The translations under genes were made by a program, and so were the position numbers. A stretch of DNA of 64,000 bases. Origin: Chryseobacterium sp. ISL-6 (lineage in GTDB: Bacteria; Bacteroidota; Bacteroidia; Flavobacteriales; Weeksellaceae). Under the pieces are notes generated by a model. It had not been told where the DNA came from and did not search any database. It saw only the letters and a program-made list of their open reading frames with translations. Shown piece by piece: positions 26,427-35,819 of this stretch (positions within the stretch are counted from its first letter, which is position 1; each line of letters opens with the position of its first letter). The DNA is taken from contig NZ_JAGGPT010000007.1 of the NCBI RefSeq assembly GCF_018613715.1, positions 1 through 64,000 of the forward strand, read 5' to 3'.

Positions 26427-27518
26427 TTATACGTTGAATCTGAAGTGCATAATATCACCGTCCTGTACGATGTATTCTTTTCCTTCTACAGATAATTTTC
26501 CTGCTTCTTTTACTTTAGCTTCAGAGCCATAGCTTAAATAGTCGTTATATTTAATAACTTCTGCACGGATAAATCCTTTTTCAAAATCAGTATGGATCAC
26601 TCCAGCAGCCTGAGGAGCTGTCCATCCTTGTCCTATTGTCCATGCTCTCACTTCTTTAACTCCAGCCGTAAAATAAGTCTGAAGTTTCAACAGGTCATAT
26701 GCTTTTCTGATCAAACGATTAACACCTGGTTCCTCCAAACCTAATTCTTCCAAGAAAATCTCTCTTTCTTCAAAAGTTTCCAATTCATTGATATCAGCTT
26801 CAATCTGAGCAGCTAAAACAACAATCTCAGAACCCTCTTTTTGGGCCATCTCATCGATTTTAGCAATCCATTCATTTCCATTTTTAATTGAATTTTCATC
26901 AACATTACAAACGTAAAGAACCGGCTTATTTGTCAACAACTGAACATCTTCAATAATAGCCTTTGTCTGATCAGTTAAAGGAAATTCTCTTGCATTTTTA
27001 CCATCTTCTAAAAACTTCTGTAAATTCTGAAGAGTCTCATAGGTAAGAATATCTTCTTTTTTTCCAGATTTAATAAACTTTTTAGCCTTTTCAACCGCTT
27101 TTCCAACAGTCTCAAGATCTTTAAGCTGAAGTTCGATGTCGATAATTTCCTTATCTCTCATAGGGTCTACAGAACCTTCTACGTGAATAATGTTTCCATT
27201 TTCAAAACATCTTAAAACATGTATAATCGCTTCACACTCGCGAATGTTTGCTAAGAACTGGTTTCCTAAACCTTCTCCTTTACTCGCTCCTTTTACCAAA
27301 CCTGCAATATCTACAATTTCCACAACAGCCGGTAAAACTCTCTCTGGGTTTACTAATTTTTCCAACTCAAATAATCTTTGATCTGGCACAGATACCGTTC
27401 CTAAGTTCGGTTCTATAGTACAGAAAGGATAATTGGCTGACTGGGCTTTTGCATTGCTCAAACAGTTAAAAAGAGTTGATTTACCAACATTCGGTAAGCC
27501 TACGATTCCACATTTCAT
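26427..27518 (-). CDS. ychF: Redox-regulated ATPase YchF (OLA1 family)
   Basis: 363 residues, the normal YchF length. This is an Obg-related P-loop protein that prefers ATP and associates with ribosomes. GLPNVGKST near residues 6-14 is the G1 loop, DIAGLVKGASKGEG the G3 region. The usual G4 Asn-Lys-x-Asp is replaced by NVDE, in line with ATP rather than GTP use. The C-terminal TGS domain ends VQDGDIMHFRFNV. A -7 element lies about 98 bases upstream. Confidence 0.95.
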   Translation of the reverse strand: MKCGIVGLPNVGKSTLFNCLSNAKAQSANYPFCTIEPNLGTVSVPDQRLFELEKLVNPERVLPAVVEIVDIAGLVKGASKGEGLGNQFLANIRECEAIIHVLRCFENGNIIHVEGSVDPMRDKEIIDIELQLKDLETVGKAVEKAKKFIKSGKKEDILTYETLQNLQKFLEDGKNAREFPLTDQTKAIIEDVQLLTNKPVLYVCNVDENSIKNGNEWIAKIDEMAQKEGSEIVVLAAQIEADINELETFEEREIFLEELGLEEPGVNRLIRKAYDLLKLQTYFTAGVKEVRAWTIGQGWTAPQAAGVIHTDFEKGFIRAEVIKYNDYLSYGSEAKVKEAGKLSVEGKEYIVQDGDIMHFRFNV

Positions 27519-27616
27519 ATTGTTCTATTCAAAGTTTAATGTTCTATTCTGACTTCAAGGTTTATATATCTTCAATCATTAAAATTTTAAATCAAGCACC
27601 TTGAATTATAAGTTTG

Positions 27617-27624
27617 CAAAGATA
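27617..27624 (-). promoter_or_regulatory. -7 element TATCTTTG for ychF
   Basis: Exact TAnnTTTG on the minus strand, 98 bases before the ychF ATG. Confidence 0.5.
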
Positions 27625-27651
27625 GTGATTTTAAGACGAGTTTCATAATAA

Positions 27652-27681
27652 AAAAATCTGCCAAAAGTTTGGCAGATTTTT
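27652..27681 (-). terminator. Terminator of the ferritin gene
   Basis: Perfect 14-base-pair stem (27652-27665 with 27668-27681) with a 2-base loop. On the minus strand it ends in a T run 18 bases after the ferritin stop. Confidence 0.85.
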
Positions 27682-27699
27682 ATAATTTCTATTTTACTG

Positions 27700-28251
27700 T
27701 TAAGGATTTGAGCCTGTAGCATTTTGAGCCAATGGGGCATCATCTGGTGTATTCTGTAACGTTTTATCTAAAGTAAATAAAGATTCATCTGTTGCACGAT
27801 CACCACCGGCAATTTTCAACTTGTCAATTAAGTTCTGAGCCAAGGTTTCTTCTTCTATTTGCTCTTGTACGAACCACTGCATAAAATTCCATGTTGCCCA
27901 GTCTTTTTCCTGTAAAGAAAGATCAACAATCTTATAAATTGCAGTTGTATTATCTACTTCATGTTTAAAGATCCCATCAAAACAAGCAGTTAAGGATTCG
28001 GGATCAGCAGGAGGCACAGGAATAGCATCTACTTTAGGCTTTCCTCCTCTGTTTAAAACGTACTCCATAAATTTAATCGAATGATTTCTCTCTTCCTGCG
28101 CGTGTCTGTATAAGAAATTAGCAATCCCCTGATATCCTTTATCGTCGGCCCAAATTCCATAAGACAGAAATGTATGTGATGCATGAATTTCTTTGTTCAT
28201 CTGATCACTTAAAGCTTTTTCAATGGCAGGTGAAAGTCTGTTGGTATTCAT
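27700..28251 (-). CDS. Ferritin
   Basis: 183 residues forming the four-helix ferritin bundle, plus a 20-residue C-terminal tail. Ferroxidase residues are visible as Glu (QMNKEIHAS, helix A), E..H (HAQEERNHS, helix B) and E/Q residues in QEQIEEE (helix C/D), as in bacterial FtnA. It oxidises and stores iron in a 24-subunit cage in the cytoplasm. It is monocistronic, with a strong terminator. Confidence 0.93.
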   Translation of the reverse strand: MNTNRLSPAIEKALSDQMNKEIHASHTFLSYGIWADDKGYQGIANFLYRHAQEERNHSIKFMEYVLNRGGKPKVDAIPVPPADPESLTACFDGIFKHEVDNTTAIYKIVDLSLQEKDWATWNFMQWFVQEQIEEETLAQNLIDKLKIAGGDRATDESLFTLDKTLQNTPDDAPLAQNATGSNP

Positions 28252-28397
28252 AATATTTATTTTTAGTGATTATGAATAAAATGATGCAAAAATGGTTCCG
28301 ATAAAGTTTTTAATTTTAATTAAAACAAGAAAAACGTCCTATAAATAAACTGATAATCAATAATTTAAATTATTAATTTATAGTTATTCTAAAATAA

Positions 28398-28423
28398 AAA
28401 CCAATTCTTATTAGAACTGGTTT
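28398..28423 (-). terminator. Terminator of the glycosidase-like lipoprotein gene
   Basis: 11-base arms with one mismatch (28398-28408 with 28413-28423), 4-base loop; on the minus strand followed by TATTTTAG. Lies 52 bases after the gene. Confidence 0.6.
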
Positions 28424-28474
28424 CTATTTTTTTCGGGTTGTAAGCTGTTATAGCTCATGTTTTATATGGAATGA

Positions 28475-30079
28475 CTATTTTACTTTCTTTGCCATATAAT
28501 CACTCTCATTTCCTAATCTATCTACTGCTTTTATAGCCACAGCATTTAGTGTTTTTCCATCTTTATATTTTGGAATATCTTTTGAAAGTGTATCCAGTGT
28601 TAAAATTTCTGTTTCCCAAACACCATTGTACTGCTTAAACAGTACCCATTGAAAAACGTCTTTCAGGTTTTTACTGCTCCAGTTTGCCTGCGCAAAGCTT
28701 CCATTCTCCGTAATGAATAGTGTTGGAGTCAATATTGGTAAAGCTTTAATCCAAGGGCTCTTAGGAACCAAAGCTTTTTCTTTGTAGGGCCCGTTCTTCA
28801 ATGTACTTAGCATCATTGGATTTTTTGTTAATCCCGCAATACTCCAATGAACCTCTCCGGCATCACTTTTTAAGATCTGTCTGGAAAGTTCAATTTGGTT
28901 TTTAATTTCATTAGGACGATCTGGCGTTCGAATTTCGACCGTGTTCAATCCCGGCCATAAATGACGATTCATTGTGTTTTCAGATTTCCACCAATTTAAT
29001 AAAGCTTCAAAACCTTGTCCCTTAGAATCAATCGGCCAGTATAATTGTGGTGAAAAATAGTCTACCCAGCCCTTATTTAGCCATAACTTTGCATCAGCAT
29101 ACAATTCGTCATATTGAGAAGAACCTGTAATTCCTGCGGGGTATCCGGGCTTCCAAATTCCAAAAGGGCTGATCCCAAACTTTACATAACTTTTTTCAGC
29201 ATGAATTTCTTTATAGATCCGCTCTACAAACTTATTTACATTATCTCTTCGCCAGTCAGCTCTGGATAATGTCCCACCACTATTTACATAAGTACTCCAG
29301 GTAGCATTATCCGGAAAATCAGCGCCTTTGTTATAGGTGGCATAAGGATAGAAGTAATCATCGAAATGAACAGCATCTATATCATATCTTGTCACGATAT
29401 CTTTTACTACATTGGAAACGTGTCCCTGGGTTTTAGGATTTGCCGGGTCAAACCAATACATTCCATTCTTTAATCTCACAACAATATCAGAAAGCTTATT
29501 GGCCATTGACAGACTGTTTACAGAACCTCCATTCGTATGATGTGCTCTGTATGGGTTTAGCCAGACATGAAGCTCCAACCCTCTTTTATGTGACTCTTCA
29601 ATCCAGAATTGTAAAGGATCATAATTGGGATATGGTGATCTTCCTGTTTCACCTGTCAAAAAATAAGACCATGGCTCCAAAGAACTTGTATATAATGCAT
29701 CTGCTGATGGACGTACCTGGAAAATAACCGCATTGAAATTATTATCTTTCAGCATATCGAGCATACTGATTGCCTCAGCTTTCTGTTGATCAATAGACAA
29801 ATCATTTCTTGACGGCCAGTTGATATTGGCAACACTTGCGATCCAGGCTCCACGAAATTCTCTGTTCACAGCTGGAAGAATGACTTTCAAATCTTCATCA
29901 ACAGGTTTTACGGGATTGGGTTTATTCACTACCACCGGATCTTTAGGAATATTTTTAACGGGATTTGTTGTGTTTGGATTTCTGGTAGGTTTTACCGTGT
30001 TATTCTGAACAGTATGGGTACTTCCACAAGAGGCTAAGACACCCAGAAACAATACCAGTTTTAAATTTCTCATTTTCAT
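28475..30079 (-). CDS. Glycoside hydrolase family 10-like (GHL10/DUF187) lipoprotein
   Basis: 534 residues. A lipoprotein signal ends LGVLASC with the lipidated Cys18, then a Pro/Asn/Lys-rich linker to about residue 65. The catalytic-like TIM barrel spans about 70-400 and matches GHL10/DUF187 proteins: REFRGAWIASVANINWPS, FQVRPSADALY, HVWLNPYRAH, DAVHFDDYFYPY and KFGISPFGIW. This family is thought to act on polysaccharide or peptidoglycan, with AspAsp of HFDDYFYP as a likely active-site pair. A C-terminal fibronectin-like region follows. ATG 30079 is chosen because the -7 box sits 6 bases upstream and covers the in-frame TTG at 30088. Confidence 0.87.
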   Translation of the reverse strand: MKMRNLKLVLFLGVLASCGSTHTVQNNTVKPTRNPNTTNPVKNIPKDPVVVNKPNPVKPVDEDLKVILPAVNREFRGAWIASVANINWPSRNDLSIDQQKAEAISMLDMLKDNNFNAVIFQVRPSADALYTSSLEPWSYFLTGETGRSPYPNYDPLQFWIEESHKRGLELHVWLNPYRAHHTNGGSVNSLSMANKLSDIVVRLKNGMYWFDPANPKTQGHVSNVVKDIVTRYDIDAVHFDDYFYPYATYNKGADFPDNATWSTYVNSGGTLSRADWRRDNVNKFVERIYKEIHAEKSYVKFGISPFGIWKPGYPAGITGSSQYDELYADAKLWLNKGWVDYFSPQLYWPIDSKGQGFEALLNWWKSENTMNRHLWPGLNTVEIRTPDRPNEIKNQIELSRQILKSDAGEVHWSIAGLTKNPMMLSTLKNGPYKEKALVPKSPWIKALPILTPTLFITENGSFAQANWSSKNLKDVFQWVLFKQYNGVWETEILTLDTLSKDIPKYKDGKTLNAVAIKAVDRLGNESDYMAKKVK

Positions 30080-30085
30080 AGTTTG

Positions 30086-30093
30086 CAAAACTA
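30086..30093 (-). promoter_or_regulatory. -7 element TAGTTTTG
   Basis: Exact TAnnTTTG on the minus strand ending 6 bases before the ATG at 30079, implying a very short or absent untranslated leader. Confidence 0.5.
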
Positions 30094-30163
30094 CATTAAA
30101 TTATTTTTTTTAGAATTTTAAAAATATTATAATAAAATGGATTATGTATCTTTTTAAACATAA

Positions 30164-30189
30164 AAAAGCCTCGAATTCTCGAGGCTTTT
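30164..30189 (-). terminator. Terminator of typA
   Basis: 11-base-pair perfect stem AAAAGCCTCGA/TCGAGGCTTTT, 4-base loop; on the minus strand followed by a T-rich tract. Confidence 0.85.
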
Positions 30190-30209
30190 ATTATAATAAG
30201 GAATTTTTA

Positions 30210-32015
30210 TTAAGCTTTTCCTGATCTTTCCATTCTTTTTCTTTCTTCTTCAGAAAGAACTTTCTTTCTCATTCTGATGAAGTTTGGAGTTACCTCAATC
30301 GCTTCGTCACCTTGGATGTATTCCATACATTCTTCAAGTGAGAATAAGATTTTCGGGGCAACACCTGTATCTTTATCTTTTCCAGAAGCTCTCATGTTAT
30401 TTAACTGTTTTGCTTCTACGATGTTTACAACTAAGTCACCTGGCTTGTTTTGCTCCCCAATGATCATACCTGCGTAGATTTCCTCACCCGGATCAACATA
30501 GAACTTACCTCTATCCTGTAATTTAGCGATAGAATATTCTGTAGCAGGACCTTGAGTTTTGCTGATTAACACCCCGTTGCTTCTTCCAGGAATAGCACCT
30601 TTGAAAGGCTTGTATTCTGTAAAACGGTGTGCCATAATAGCTTCACCCGCAGTAGCTGTTAACATTTGAGAACGCAATCCGATCAAACCTCTTGAAGGAA
30701 TTTCGAATTCCATGTGTTGCATCTCACCTTTGGTTTCCATAATGTGAAGGTCACCTTTTCTCTGTGTCGCTAAATCGATTACTTTAGAAGCAAATTCTTC
30801 AGGAACGTCAACAACTAAAGATTCATAAGGCTCACATTTTTCTCCGTCGATTTCTCTTAAGATAACTTGTGGCTGTCCGATAGTCATTTCATACCCTTCT
30901 CTTCTCATTGTTTCAATTAAAACTGACAAGTGAAGAATACCTCTACCAAAAACCAGGAAAGTGTTTGCATCACCAGTCTGCTCAACTCTTAATGCTAAGT
31001 TCTTCTCTAATTCTTTAGTTAATCTTTCCTTTAGATGGTTAGAAGTTACATATTTACCATCTTTACCAAAGAAAGGTGAATTGTTGATAGAGAACGTCAT
31101 GTTCAATGTAGGCTCATCAATTGAAGTTCTTGGTAATGGTTCAGGATTTTCAAGATCTACAAAAGAATCACCAATCTGGAATGCATCGAAACCTACTACA
31201 GCACAGATATCTCCGGCTTTTACTTCACTTACCTTTTTCTTTCCAAGACCTTCGAAAACGTATAATTCTTTTACTTTTCCTTTCAAAACCTTACCGTCAG
31301 CCTGTGCCAGACCAATCCATTGAGATTCTTTGATATCACCTCTGATTACTTTTCCGATAGCAATTCTCCCTAAGAAAGAAGAATAATCTAAAGAAACGAT
31401 TTGCATCTGTAAATTTCCTTCCTCAACTTTAGGTTCAGGAACATATTGTAAAATACCATCTAATAATGGGAAGATATCTTCAGTTTGCTCTAATGAAGTG
31501 TTGAACCAACCTTGTTTAGAAGAACCATAGAACGTAGGGAAATCCAATTGTTCTTCTGTAGCTTCTAAGTTGAAGAACAAATCAAATACCTGATCGTGAA
31601 CTTCATCCGGACGACAGTTTGGTTTATCAACTTTATTGATAACAACCAATGGTCTTAATCCTAATTCCAAAGCTTTTTGAAGTACGAATCTTGTTTGTGG
31701 CATCGGCCCTTCAAAAGCATCTACCAACAAAATTACTCCGTCCGCCATTTTTAAAACTCTCTCAACTTCACCACCAAAATCGGCGTGACCAGGAGTATCA
31801 ATTACGTTAATTTTAACGTCTTTATAAGTAACAGAAATATTTTTAGATAGAATGGTAATTCCTCTTTCTCTTTCAAGATCGTTATTATCCATTATTAATT
31901 CTCCACTTTCCTGATTTTCTCTGAAAATGTTTGTAGCATGAATAATCTTGTCAACCAAAGTCGTCTTCCCGTGGTCAACGTGTGCGATAATCGCAATATT
32001 TCTAATGTTTTGCAT
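30210..32015 (-). CDS. typA: Translational GTPase TypA/BipA
   Basis: 601 residues, the normal TypA length. GTPase motifs: AHVDHGKTT (G1, residues about 10-18), RGIT (G2), DTPGHADFGGE (G3), NKVD (G4). EF-G-like domains II, III and V follow with the TypA-specific C-terminal domain (SRGLIGLRSQML, GRSNGVLIS). TypA binds the ribosome and helps growth and ribosome assembly in cold or stress. Single gene with its own promoter and terminator. Confidence 0.96.
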   Translation of the reverse strand: MQNIRNIAIIAHVDHGKTTLVDKIIHATNIFRENQESGELIMDNNDLERERGITILSKNISVTYKDVKINVIDTPGHADFGGEVERVLKMADGVILLVDAFEGPMPQTRFVLQKALELGLRPLVVINKVDKPNCRPDEVHDQVFDLFFNLEATEEQLDFPTFYGSSKQGWFNTSLEQTEDIFPLLDGILQYVPEPKVEEGNLQMQIVSLDYSSFLGRIAIGKVIRGDIKESQWIGLAQADGKVLKGKVKELYVFEGLGKKKVSEVKAGDICAVVGFDAFQIGDSFVDLENPEPLPRTSIDEPTLNMTFSINNSPFFGKDGKYVTSNHLKERLTKELEKNLALRVEQTGDANTFLVFGRGILHLSVLIETMRREGYEMTIGQPQVILREIDGEKCEPYESLVVDVPEEFASKVIDLATQRKGDLHIMETKGEMQHMEFEIPSRGLIGLRSQMLTATAGEAIMAHRFTEYKPFKGAIPGRSNGVLISKTQGPATEYSIAKLQDRGKFYVDPGEEIYAGMIIGEQNKPGDLVVNIVEAKQLNNMRASGKDKDTGVAPKILFSLEECMEYIQGDEAIEVTPNFIRMRKKVLSEEERKRMERSGKA

Positions 32016-32033
32016 GAATGATTTTTACGGGTG

Positions 32034-32041
32034 CAAAAATA
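32034..32041 (-). promoter_or_regulatory. -7 element TATTTTTG for typA
   Basis: Exact TAnnTTTG on the minus strand, 18 bases before the typA ATG. Confidence 0.55.
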
Positions 32042-32202
32042 GTGTTTTTTAATTAATTAATTAGTATGATTATGTATTATTTAACAAATTCATAATGAGA
32101 AAGTTAAAATAAATAGTGGAGTTAAGGCCTTACACTATAAGTTATCATATAAACTCTAAGTGCTTAATAGTCCGATTATAAGATCATACTTGATATATAA
32201 TC

Positions 32203-32460
32203 TCAGGTATATTTTCTGAAAAAATAAATCAATGCTATTTGAATAAGAAGGATCAGTCCAAATTTAAGTAAGAAAGATTTTTTAGAAATTTTGTGCCTGA
32301 AAATCAACATTCCCAATATCGCACCAATTGTTCCGCCCAGAAATACTGAAATTAACAGGGTGTTTTCCGGAATTCTTCTTTGATGCTTTATAGCACGCCT
32401 TTTATCGAACCCAAATACAGCAAAAGAAAATAGATTAATAATCAAAAGAATGTAAATCAT
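32203..32460 (-). CDS. DUF1294 domain-containing membrane protein
   Basis: 85 residues with an N-terminal helix (IYILLIINLFSFAVFGFD), the family signature DKRRAIKHQRRIPENTLL, a GGTIGAILGMLIFRHK helix and a last helix near 66-80. These match DUF1294 membrane proteins of unknown function. A -7 box lies 7 bases upstream of the ATG. Confidence 0.85.
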   Translation of the reverse strand: MIYILLIINLFSFAVFGFDKRRAIKHQRRIPENTLLISVFLGGTIGAILGMLIFRHKISKKSFLLKFGLILLIQIALIYFFRKYT

Positions 32461-32467
32461 AAGTTTG

Positions 32468-32475
32468 CAAATGTA
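32468..32475 (-). promoter_or_regulatory. -7 element TACATTTG
   Basis: Exact TAnnTTTG on the minus strand, 7 bases before the DUF1294 start codon; another likely near-leaderless message. Confidence 0.5.
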
Positions 32476-32525
32476 ATAAAATTGGTAATTCGGAATTTCT
32501 CTGCATCCAACGATTGATAGTAATA

Positions 32526-32544
32526 GGTGGCTCTCGAAGCCACC
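32526..32544 (+). repeat. Palindromic repeat, left copy beside GIY-YIG gene
   Basis: GGTGGCTCTCGAAGCCACC, arms GGTGGCT/AGCCACC. It is the same element as 32929-32953 in the opposite orientation, lacking six internal bases (GAGGCT). Confidence 0.75.
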
Positions 32545-32570
32545 TCTGCCCTCGAGGACCCCGGATCACA

Positions 32571-32885
32571 TCAGGTAATCTCGGTATCAGATTCATTTCT
32601 TACATCTCTATAAGCAATTGCCAATTTTGGTAAAAGTTCCGGCATACCATTGATCAGTGCTTCTTTTTTCTTTCTGCTCCATCCCCGCACCTTCTTTTCC
32701 CGATAGAAGGAAAAATACACCTGTTCATACTCTTCAAAATAAATAAGATATACAGGAAGTCTTTTACGGGTATGATTGGCACCTTCACCCTTTTGATGTT
32801 GTAAAATCCGCCTTCTCAGATCATTTGTACTACCGGTATAATAGCTACCATCGGAGCATAGCAATATGTACAACCATCCTTTCAT
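32571..32885 (-). CDS. GIY-YIG nuclease family protein (UPF0213-like)
   Basis: 104 residues holding one GIY-YIG domain: WLYILLCSDGSYYTGSTNDLRRRILQH supplies the YIL..YTG pair and catalytic Arg, and Glu near residue 63 (FYREKKVRGWSR) fits the conserved acidic position. This compact family (YhbQ/UPF0213-like) lacks a separate DNA-binding domain. The gene is enclosed by two copies of one palindromic repeat in inverted orientation, 26 and 43 bases from its ends, which suggests a repeat-associated mobile unit. Confidence 0.85.
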   Translation of the reverse strand: MKGWLYILLCSDGSYYTGSTNDLRRRILQHQKGEGANHTRKRLPVYLIYFEEYEQVYFSFYREKKVRGWSRKKKEALINGMPELLPKLAIAYRDVRNESDTEIT

Positions 32886-32928
32886 TGCTTTCTTTATGTT
32901 TTATATAAAGATAGAAAATTTAGTTAAA

Positions 32929-32953
32929 GGTGGCTTCGAGAGCCTCAGCCACC
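32929..32953 (-). repeat. Palindromic repeat, right copy beside GIY-YIG gene
   Basis: 25-base element with arms GGTGGCT/AGCCACC; its reverse complement equals the left copy plus six extra bases. GC content is well above the surroundings. Confidence 0.75.
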
Positions 32954-33072
32954 CGGTAGAATTCTATAACGTATAAAATTAGTCCAAAAAAAAGCATCCA
33001 ATTTAAAGTATTAAATAAACCTTACTTCATCATCCTGGAAAAGTCAGTATTTTAGCGGTCTAATTTTACATA

Positions 33073-35196
33073 ATGACACATATTGAATTCATCCAGAAGA
33101 TTGTAAATATTTCCGAAAAAAGTATCCGTGCTACGCTTGAGCTATTGGCAGAAGACTGTACCATTCCTTTTATATCCCGCTATAGAAAAGACAGAACCGG
33201 AAATCTGGATGAAGTACAGATTGAACAGATTTCAAAAATCAATAAGCAGTTCGAAGAAATTTTAAAAAGGAAAGAAACCATTTTAAAATCTGTTGAAGAA
33301 CAAAATGCACTAACATCAGAATTCAGGCAAAGAATAGAAGAAAGCTTCGATATTCAGGAGCTTGAAGATTTATACCTTCCTTTTAAGAAACGTAAAAAGA
33401 CAAAAGCAGATACTGCAAAGGAAAAAGGATTAGAGCCTTTGGCAAAGATCATAATGAGTCAGAAAAGTAATGATCTTCAATCTTCAGTGTCAAAATATTT
33501 AAATGATAAAGTCATCTCTGAAGAAGAAGCTCTTCAGGGAGCCCGAGATATTATGGCAGAGTGGATCAATGAAAATATGTATGTCCGTAAAAACCTTCGT
33601 CGTTTATTTCAGCGTAAAGCTATCATCTCCTCTAAAGTAGTTAAGGCTAAAAAAGAAGAAGAGGGAGCTCAAAAATTCGCGCAGTATTTTGAATGGGATG
33701 AAAGCTTAAACAGAACTCCATCTCACCGACTTTTAGCCATGTTAAGAGCAGAAACTGAAGGTTTTGTAAAGGTAAATGTGGACATTGATAAAGAAGAGGC
33801 TATTGATTTCATAGAGAATGCCATTATCAAATCCAATAATGAAAGCGCTGAACAGATTGCCCTGGCTATAAAAGACAGCTACAAAAGACTATTGGAGCCC
33901 GCTATTTCTAATGAAACATTACAGGAGGCTAAAGAAAAAGCAGATAAAAAAGCAATTGAAATTTTCTCTGAAAACCTCAGCCAGTTATTATTGGCACCTC
34001 CTTTAGGTGAAAAAAGAATTTTAGCGATTGATCCTGGTTATAAAAGTGGTTGTAAAATTGTCTGTTTAGATGAAAAGGGAGATCTTCTTCATAACGAAAC
34101 CATCTACCCTCATGCTCCGCAAAATGAATCAGGAATGGCTATGAAAAAAATCCGCTCTATGGTTAATGCATATAATATTGAAGCCATTTCTATAGGAAAC
34201 GGAACGGCGAGCCGTGAAACAGAGTTTTTCATCAAGAAAATTGCCTTTGACAAGCCATTACAGGTATTTGTGGTTTCTGAAGCCGGAGCATCTGTTTATT
34301 CCGCGAGTAAAATTGCCAGAGAGGAGTTTCCAAGTTATGATGTAACCGTTCGTGGCGCGGTTTCTATAGGAAGAAGACTGGCAGATCCATTAGCTGAACT
34401 CGTTAAAATTGATGCCAAATCTATTGGTGTCGGGCAATATCAACACGATGTAGATCAGACCCAATTGAAAAATGAACTGGATTCTACGGTTATGAAATGT
34501 GTGAATTCCGTAGGGATCAACCTTAATACTGCGAGCAAATCATTGTTAAGTTATGTCTCCGGAATTGGTGAGAAAATGGCTGAAAATATCGTTAATTACA
34601 GAGCTGAAAATGGCGCTTTTGAAGACAGAAAGCAATTAAAAAAGGTTCCTCGATTGGGAGAAAAAGCTTTTCAACAGGCTGCAGCATTTATTAGAATAAC
34701 CAATGGGAAAAATTCTTTAGATAATTCAGCTGTACACCCTGAAGCTTATGGTATTGTAGAAAAAATGGCAAAAGATCTTGGAATTAAATCCAATGAATTA
34801 ATTGCCAACAAAGAGAAAATCGCTTTAATTCAACCAGAAAAATACATTACCGATGATATTGGTATTTTGGGTATTAAAGATATTCTAAAGGAACTTGAAA
34901 AACCGGGACTGGATCCCAGAAAGGCAGCTAAGGTATTCGAATTTGACCCTAAAGTAAAAAGTGTAAAAGATCTGAGAATAGGAATGATCCTTCCCGGTAT
35001 CGTCAATAACATTACCGCTTTTGGATGTTTCGTTGATCTGGGAATCAAAGAAAGCGGATTGGTTCATATTTCTCAGCTAAAAGAAGGTTTTGTTTCCGAT
35101 GTGAATGAAGTGGTAAAATTACATCAGCATGTTCAGGTAAAGGTTACAGAAGTGGATGAAGTAAGAAAAAGAATTCAACTAAGTATGATCTTATAA
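33073..35196 (+). CDS. tex: RNA-binding transcriptional accessory protein Tex
   Basis: 707 residues. Tex domains in order: N-terminal helical Tex region (IPFISRYRKDRTGNLDE), the YqgF/RNase H-like fold (ILAIDPGYKSGCKIVCLD near residues 315-332), tandem helix-hairpin-helix (SLLSYVSGIGEKMAENIV, KVPRLGEKAFQQAAAFIRI) and a C-terminal S1 RNA-binding domain (GMILPGIVNNITAFGCFVDLGIKESGLVHIS). Tex is a nucleic-acid-binding protein tied to RNA polymerase and ribosome function. A TATTTTAG element at 33048-33055 precedes it. It ends 7 bases before an RDD gene. Confidence 0.94.
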   Translation: MTHIEFIQKIVNISEKSIRATLELLAEDCTIPFISRYRKDRTGNLDEVQIEQISKINKQFEEILKRKETILKSVEEQNALTSEFRQRIEESFDIQELEDLYLPFKKRKKTKADTAKEKGLEPLAKIIMSQKSNDLQSSVSKYLNDKVISEEEALQGARDIMAEWINENMYVRKNLRRLFQRKAIISSKVVKAKKEEEGAQKFAQYFEWDESLNRTPSHRLLAMLRAETEGFVKVNVDIDKEEAIDFIENAIIKSNNESAEQIALAIKDSYKRLLEPAISNETLQEAKEKADKKAIEIFSENLSQLLLAPPLGEKRILAIDPGYKSGCKIVCLDEKGDLLHNETIYPHAPQNESGMAMKKIRSMVNAYNIEAISIGNGTASRETEFFIKKIAFDKPLQVFVVSEAGASVYSASKIAREEFPSYDVTVRGAVSIGRRLADPLAELVKIDAKSIGVGQYQHDVDQTQLKNELDSTVMKCVNSVGINLNTASKSLLSYVSGIGEKMAENIVNYRAENGAFEDRKQLKKVPRLGEKAFQQAAAFIRITNGKNSLDNSAVHPEAYGIVEKMAKDLGIKSNELIANKEKIALIQPEKYITDDIGILGIKDILKELEKPGLDPRKAAKVFEFDPKVKSVKDLRIGMILPGIVNNITAFGCFVDLGIKESGLVHISQLKEGFVSDVNEVVKLHQHVQVKVTEVDEVRKRIQLSMIL

Positions 35197-35203
35197 AAAT
35201 GAT

Positions 35204-35785
35204 ATGAAAATATCAGAAATCAAGGAAAGAAAAATCATTAACAGACCTACTCCATATTTTGATGAGTTGGGTTATCGTATCTACCATGCTTATGAATATC
35301 ACCTTCCTTATAATCCCAGTTATAAAGGAAATGAAACAGAAAGACTTTTTGCCAAGTGGATTGATATGCTTCCTTTCTGTCTCATTTTTTACTTTATATT
35401 CCACAAAGTGGTTTTTATAAGCATTTTATTTTCTGTTCCATGTGTTCTGATTTTGGGAACAATAACAGAGTTTTATTGGGGAACAACTTTGGGTAAGAAA
35501 ATATTCAAAATTAAAGTCCTCGATGACTATGGGAATTATCCAAACTTTTTAAAATCGCTAAAGAGAAATCTTTTATGCCTGGCTAATTTCTCTCCTGTTT
35601 TTTCAGAATACACTTCCAGAACCGTTGCGATGGGAAGAAGAACAGGTACGCGAATGAATTTCAGTATGCATATGAATAATTCAATTTGTACAACTTATAT
35701 TGTAAAAGAAAGTAAAATACCGGAAATCAAGGAACTTCTCAAATACCAGGGAAAACAAGATTTACTTGATCATGTTTCGAAATAA
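35204..35785 (+). CDS. RDD-family membrane protein
   Basis: 193 residues. Central RDD domain: RLFAKWIDMLPFCLIFYFIF, a second helix VVFISILFSVPCVLILG, then TEFYWGTTLGKKIFKIKVLDDYG, which is the characteristic segment before the third region (SLKRNLL). Some RDD proteins are ion/proton exchangers, but most are uncharacterised. Long soluble tails flank the domain. The gene starts 7 bases after tex, so cotranscription is likely, and ends just before a terminator. Confidence 0.8.
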   Translation: MKISEIKERKIINRPTPYFDELGYRIYHAYEYHLPYNPSYKGNETERLFAKWIDMLPFCLIFYFIFHKVVFISILFSVPCVLILGTITEFYWGTTLGKKIFKIKVLDDYGNYPNFLKSLKRNLLCLANFSPVFSEYTSRTVAMGRRTGTRMNFSMHMNNSICTTYIVKESKIPEIKELLKYQGKQDLLDHVSK

Positions 35786-35786
35786 A

Positions 35787-35812
35787 AAACCGTCTCACTA
35801 CTGAGACGGTTT
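35787..35812 (+). terminator. Rho-independent terminator
   Basis: 11-base-pair stem AAACCGTCTCA/TGAGACGGTTT, 4-base loop. Lies between convergent tex-RDD and the M28 gene and may serve both. Confidence 0.82.
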
Positions 35813-35819
35813 CATTATA

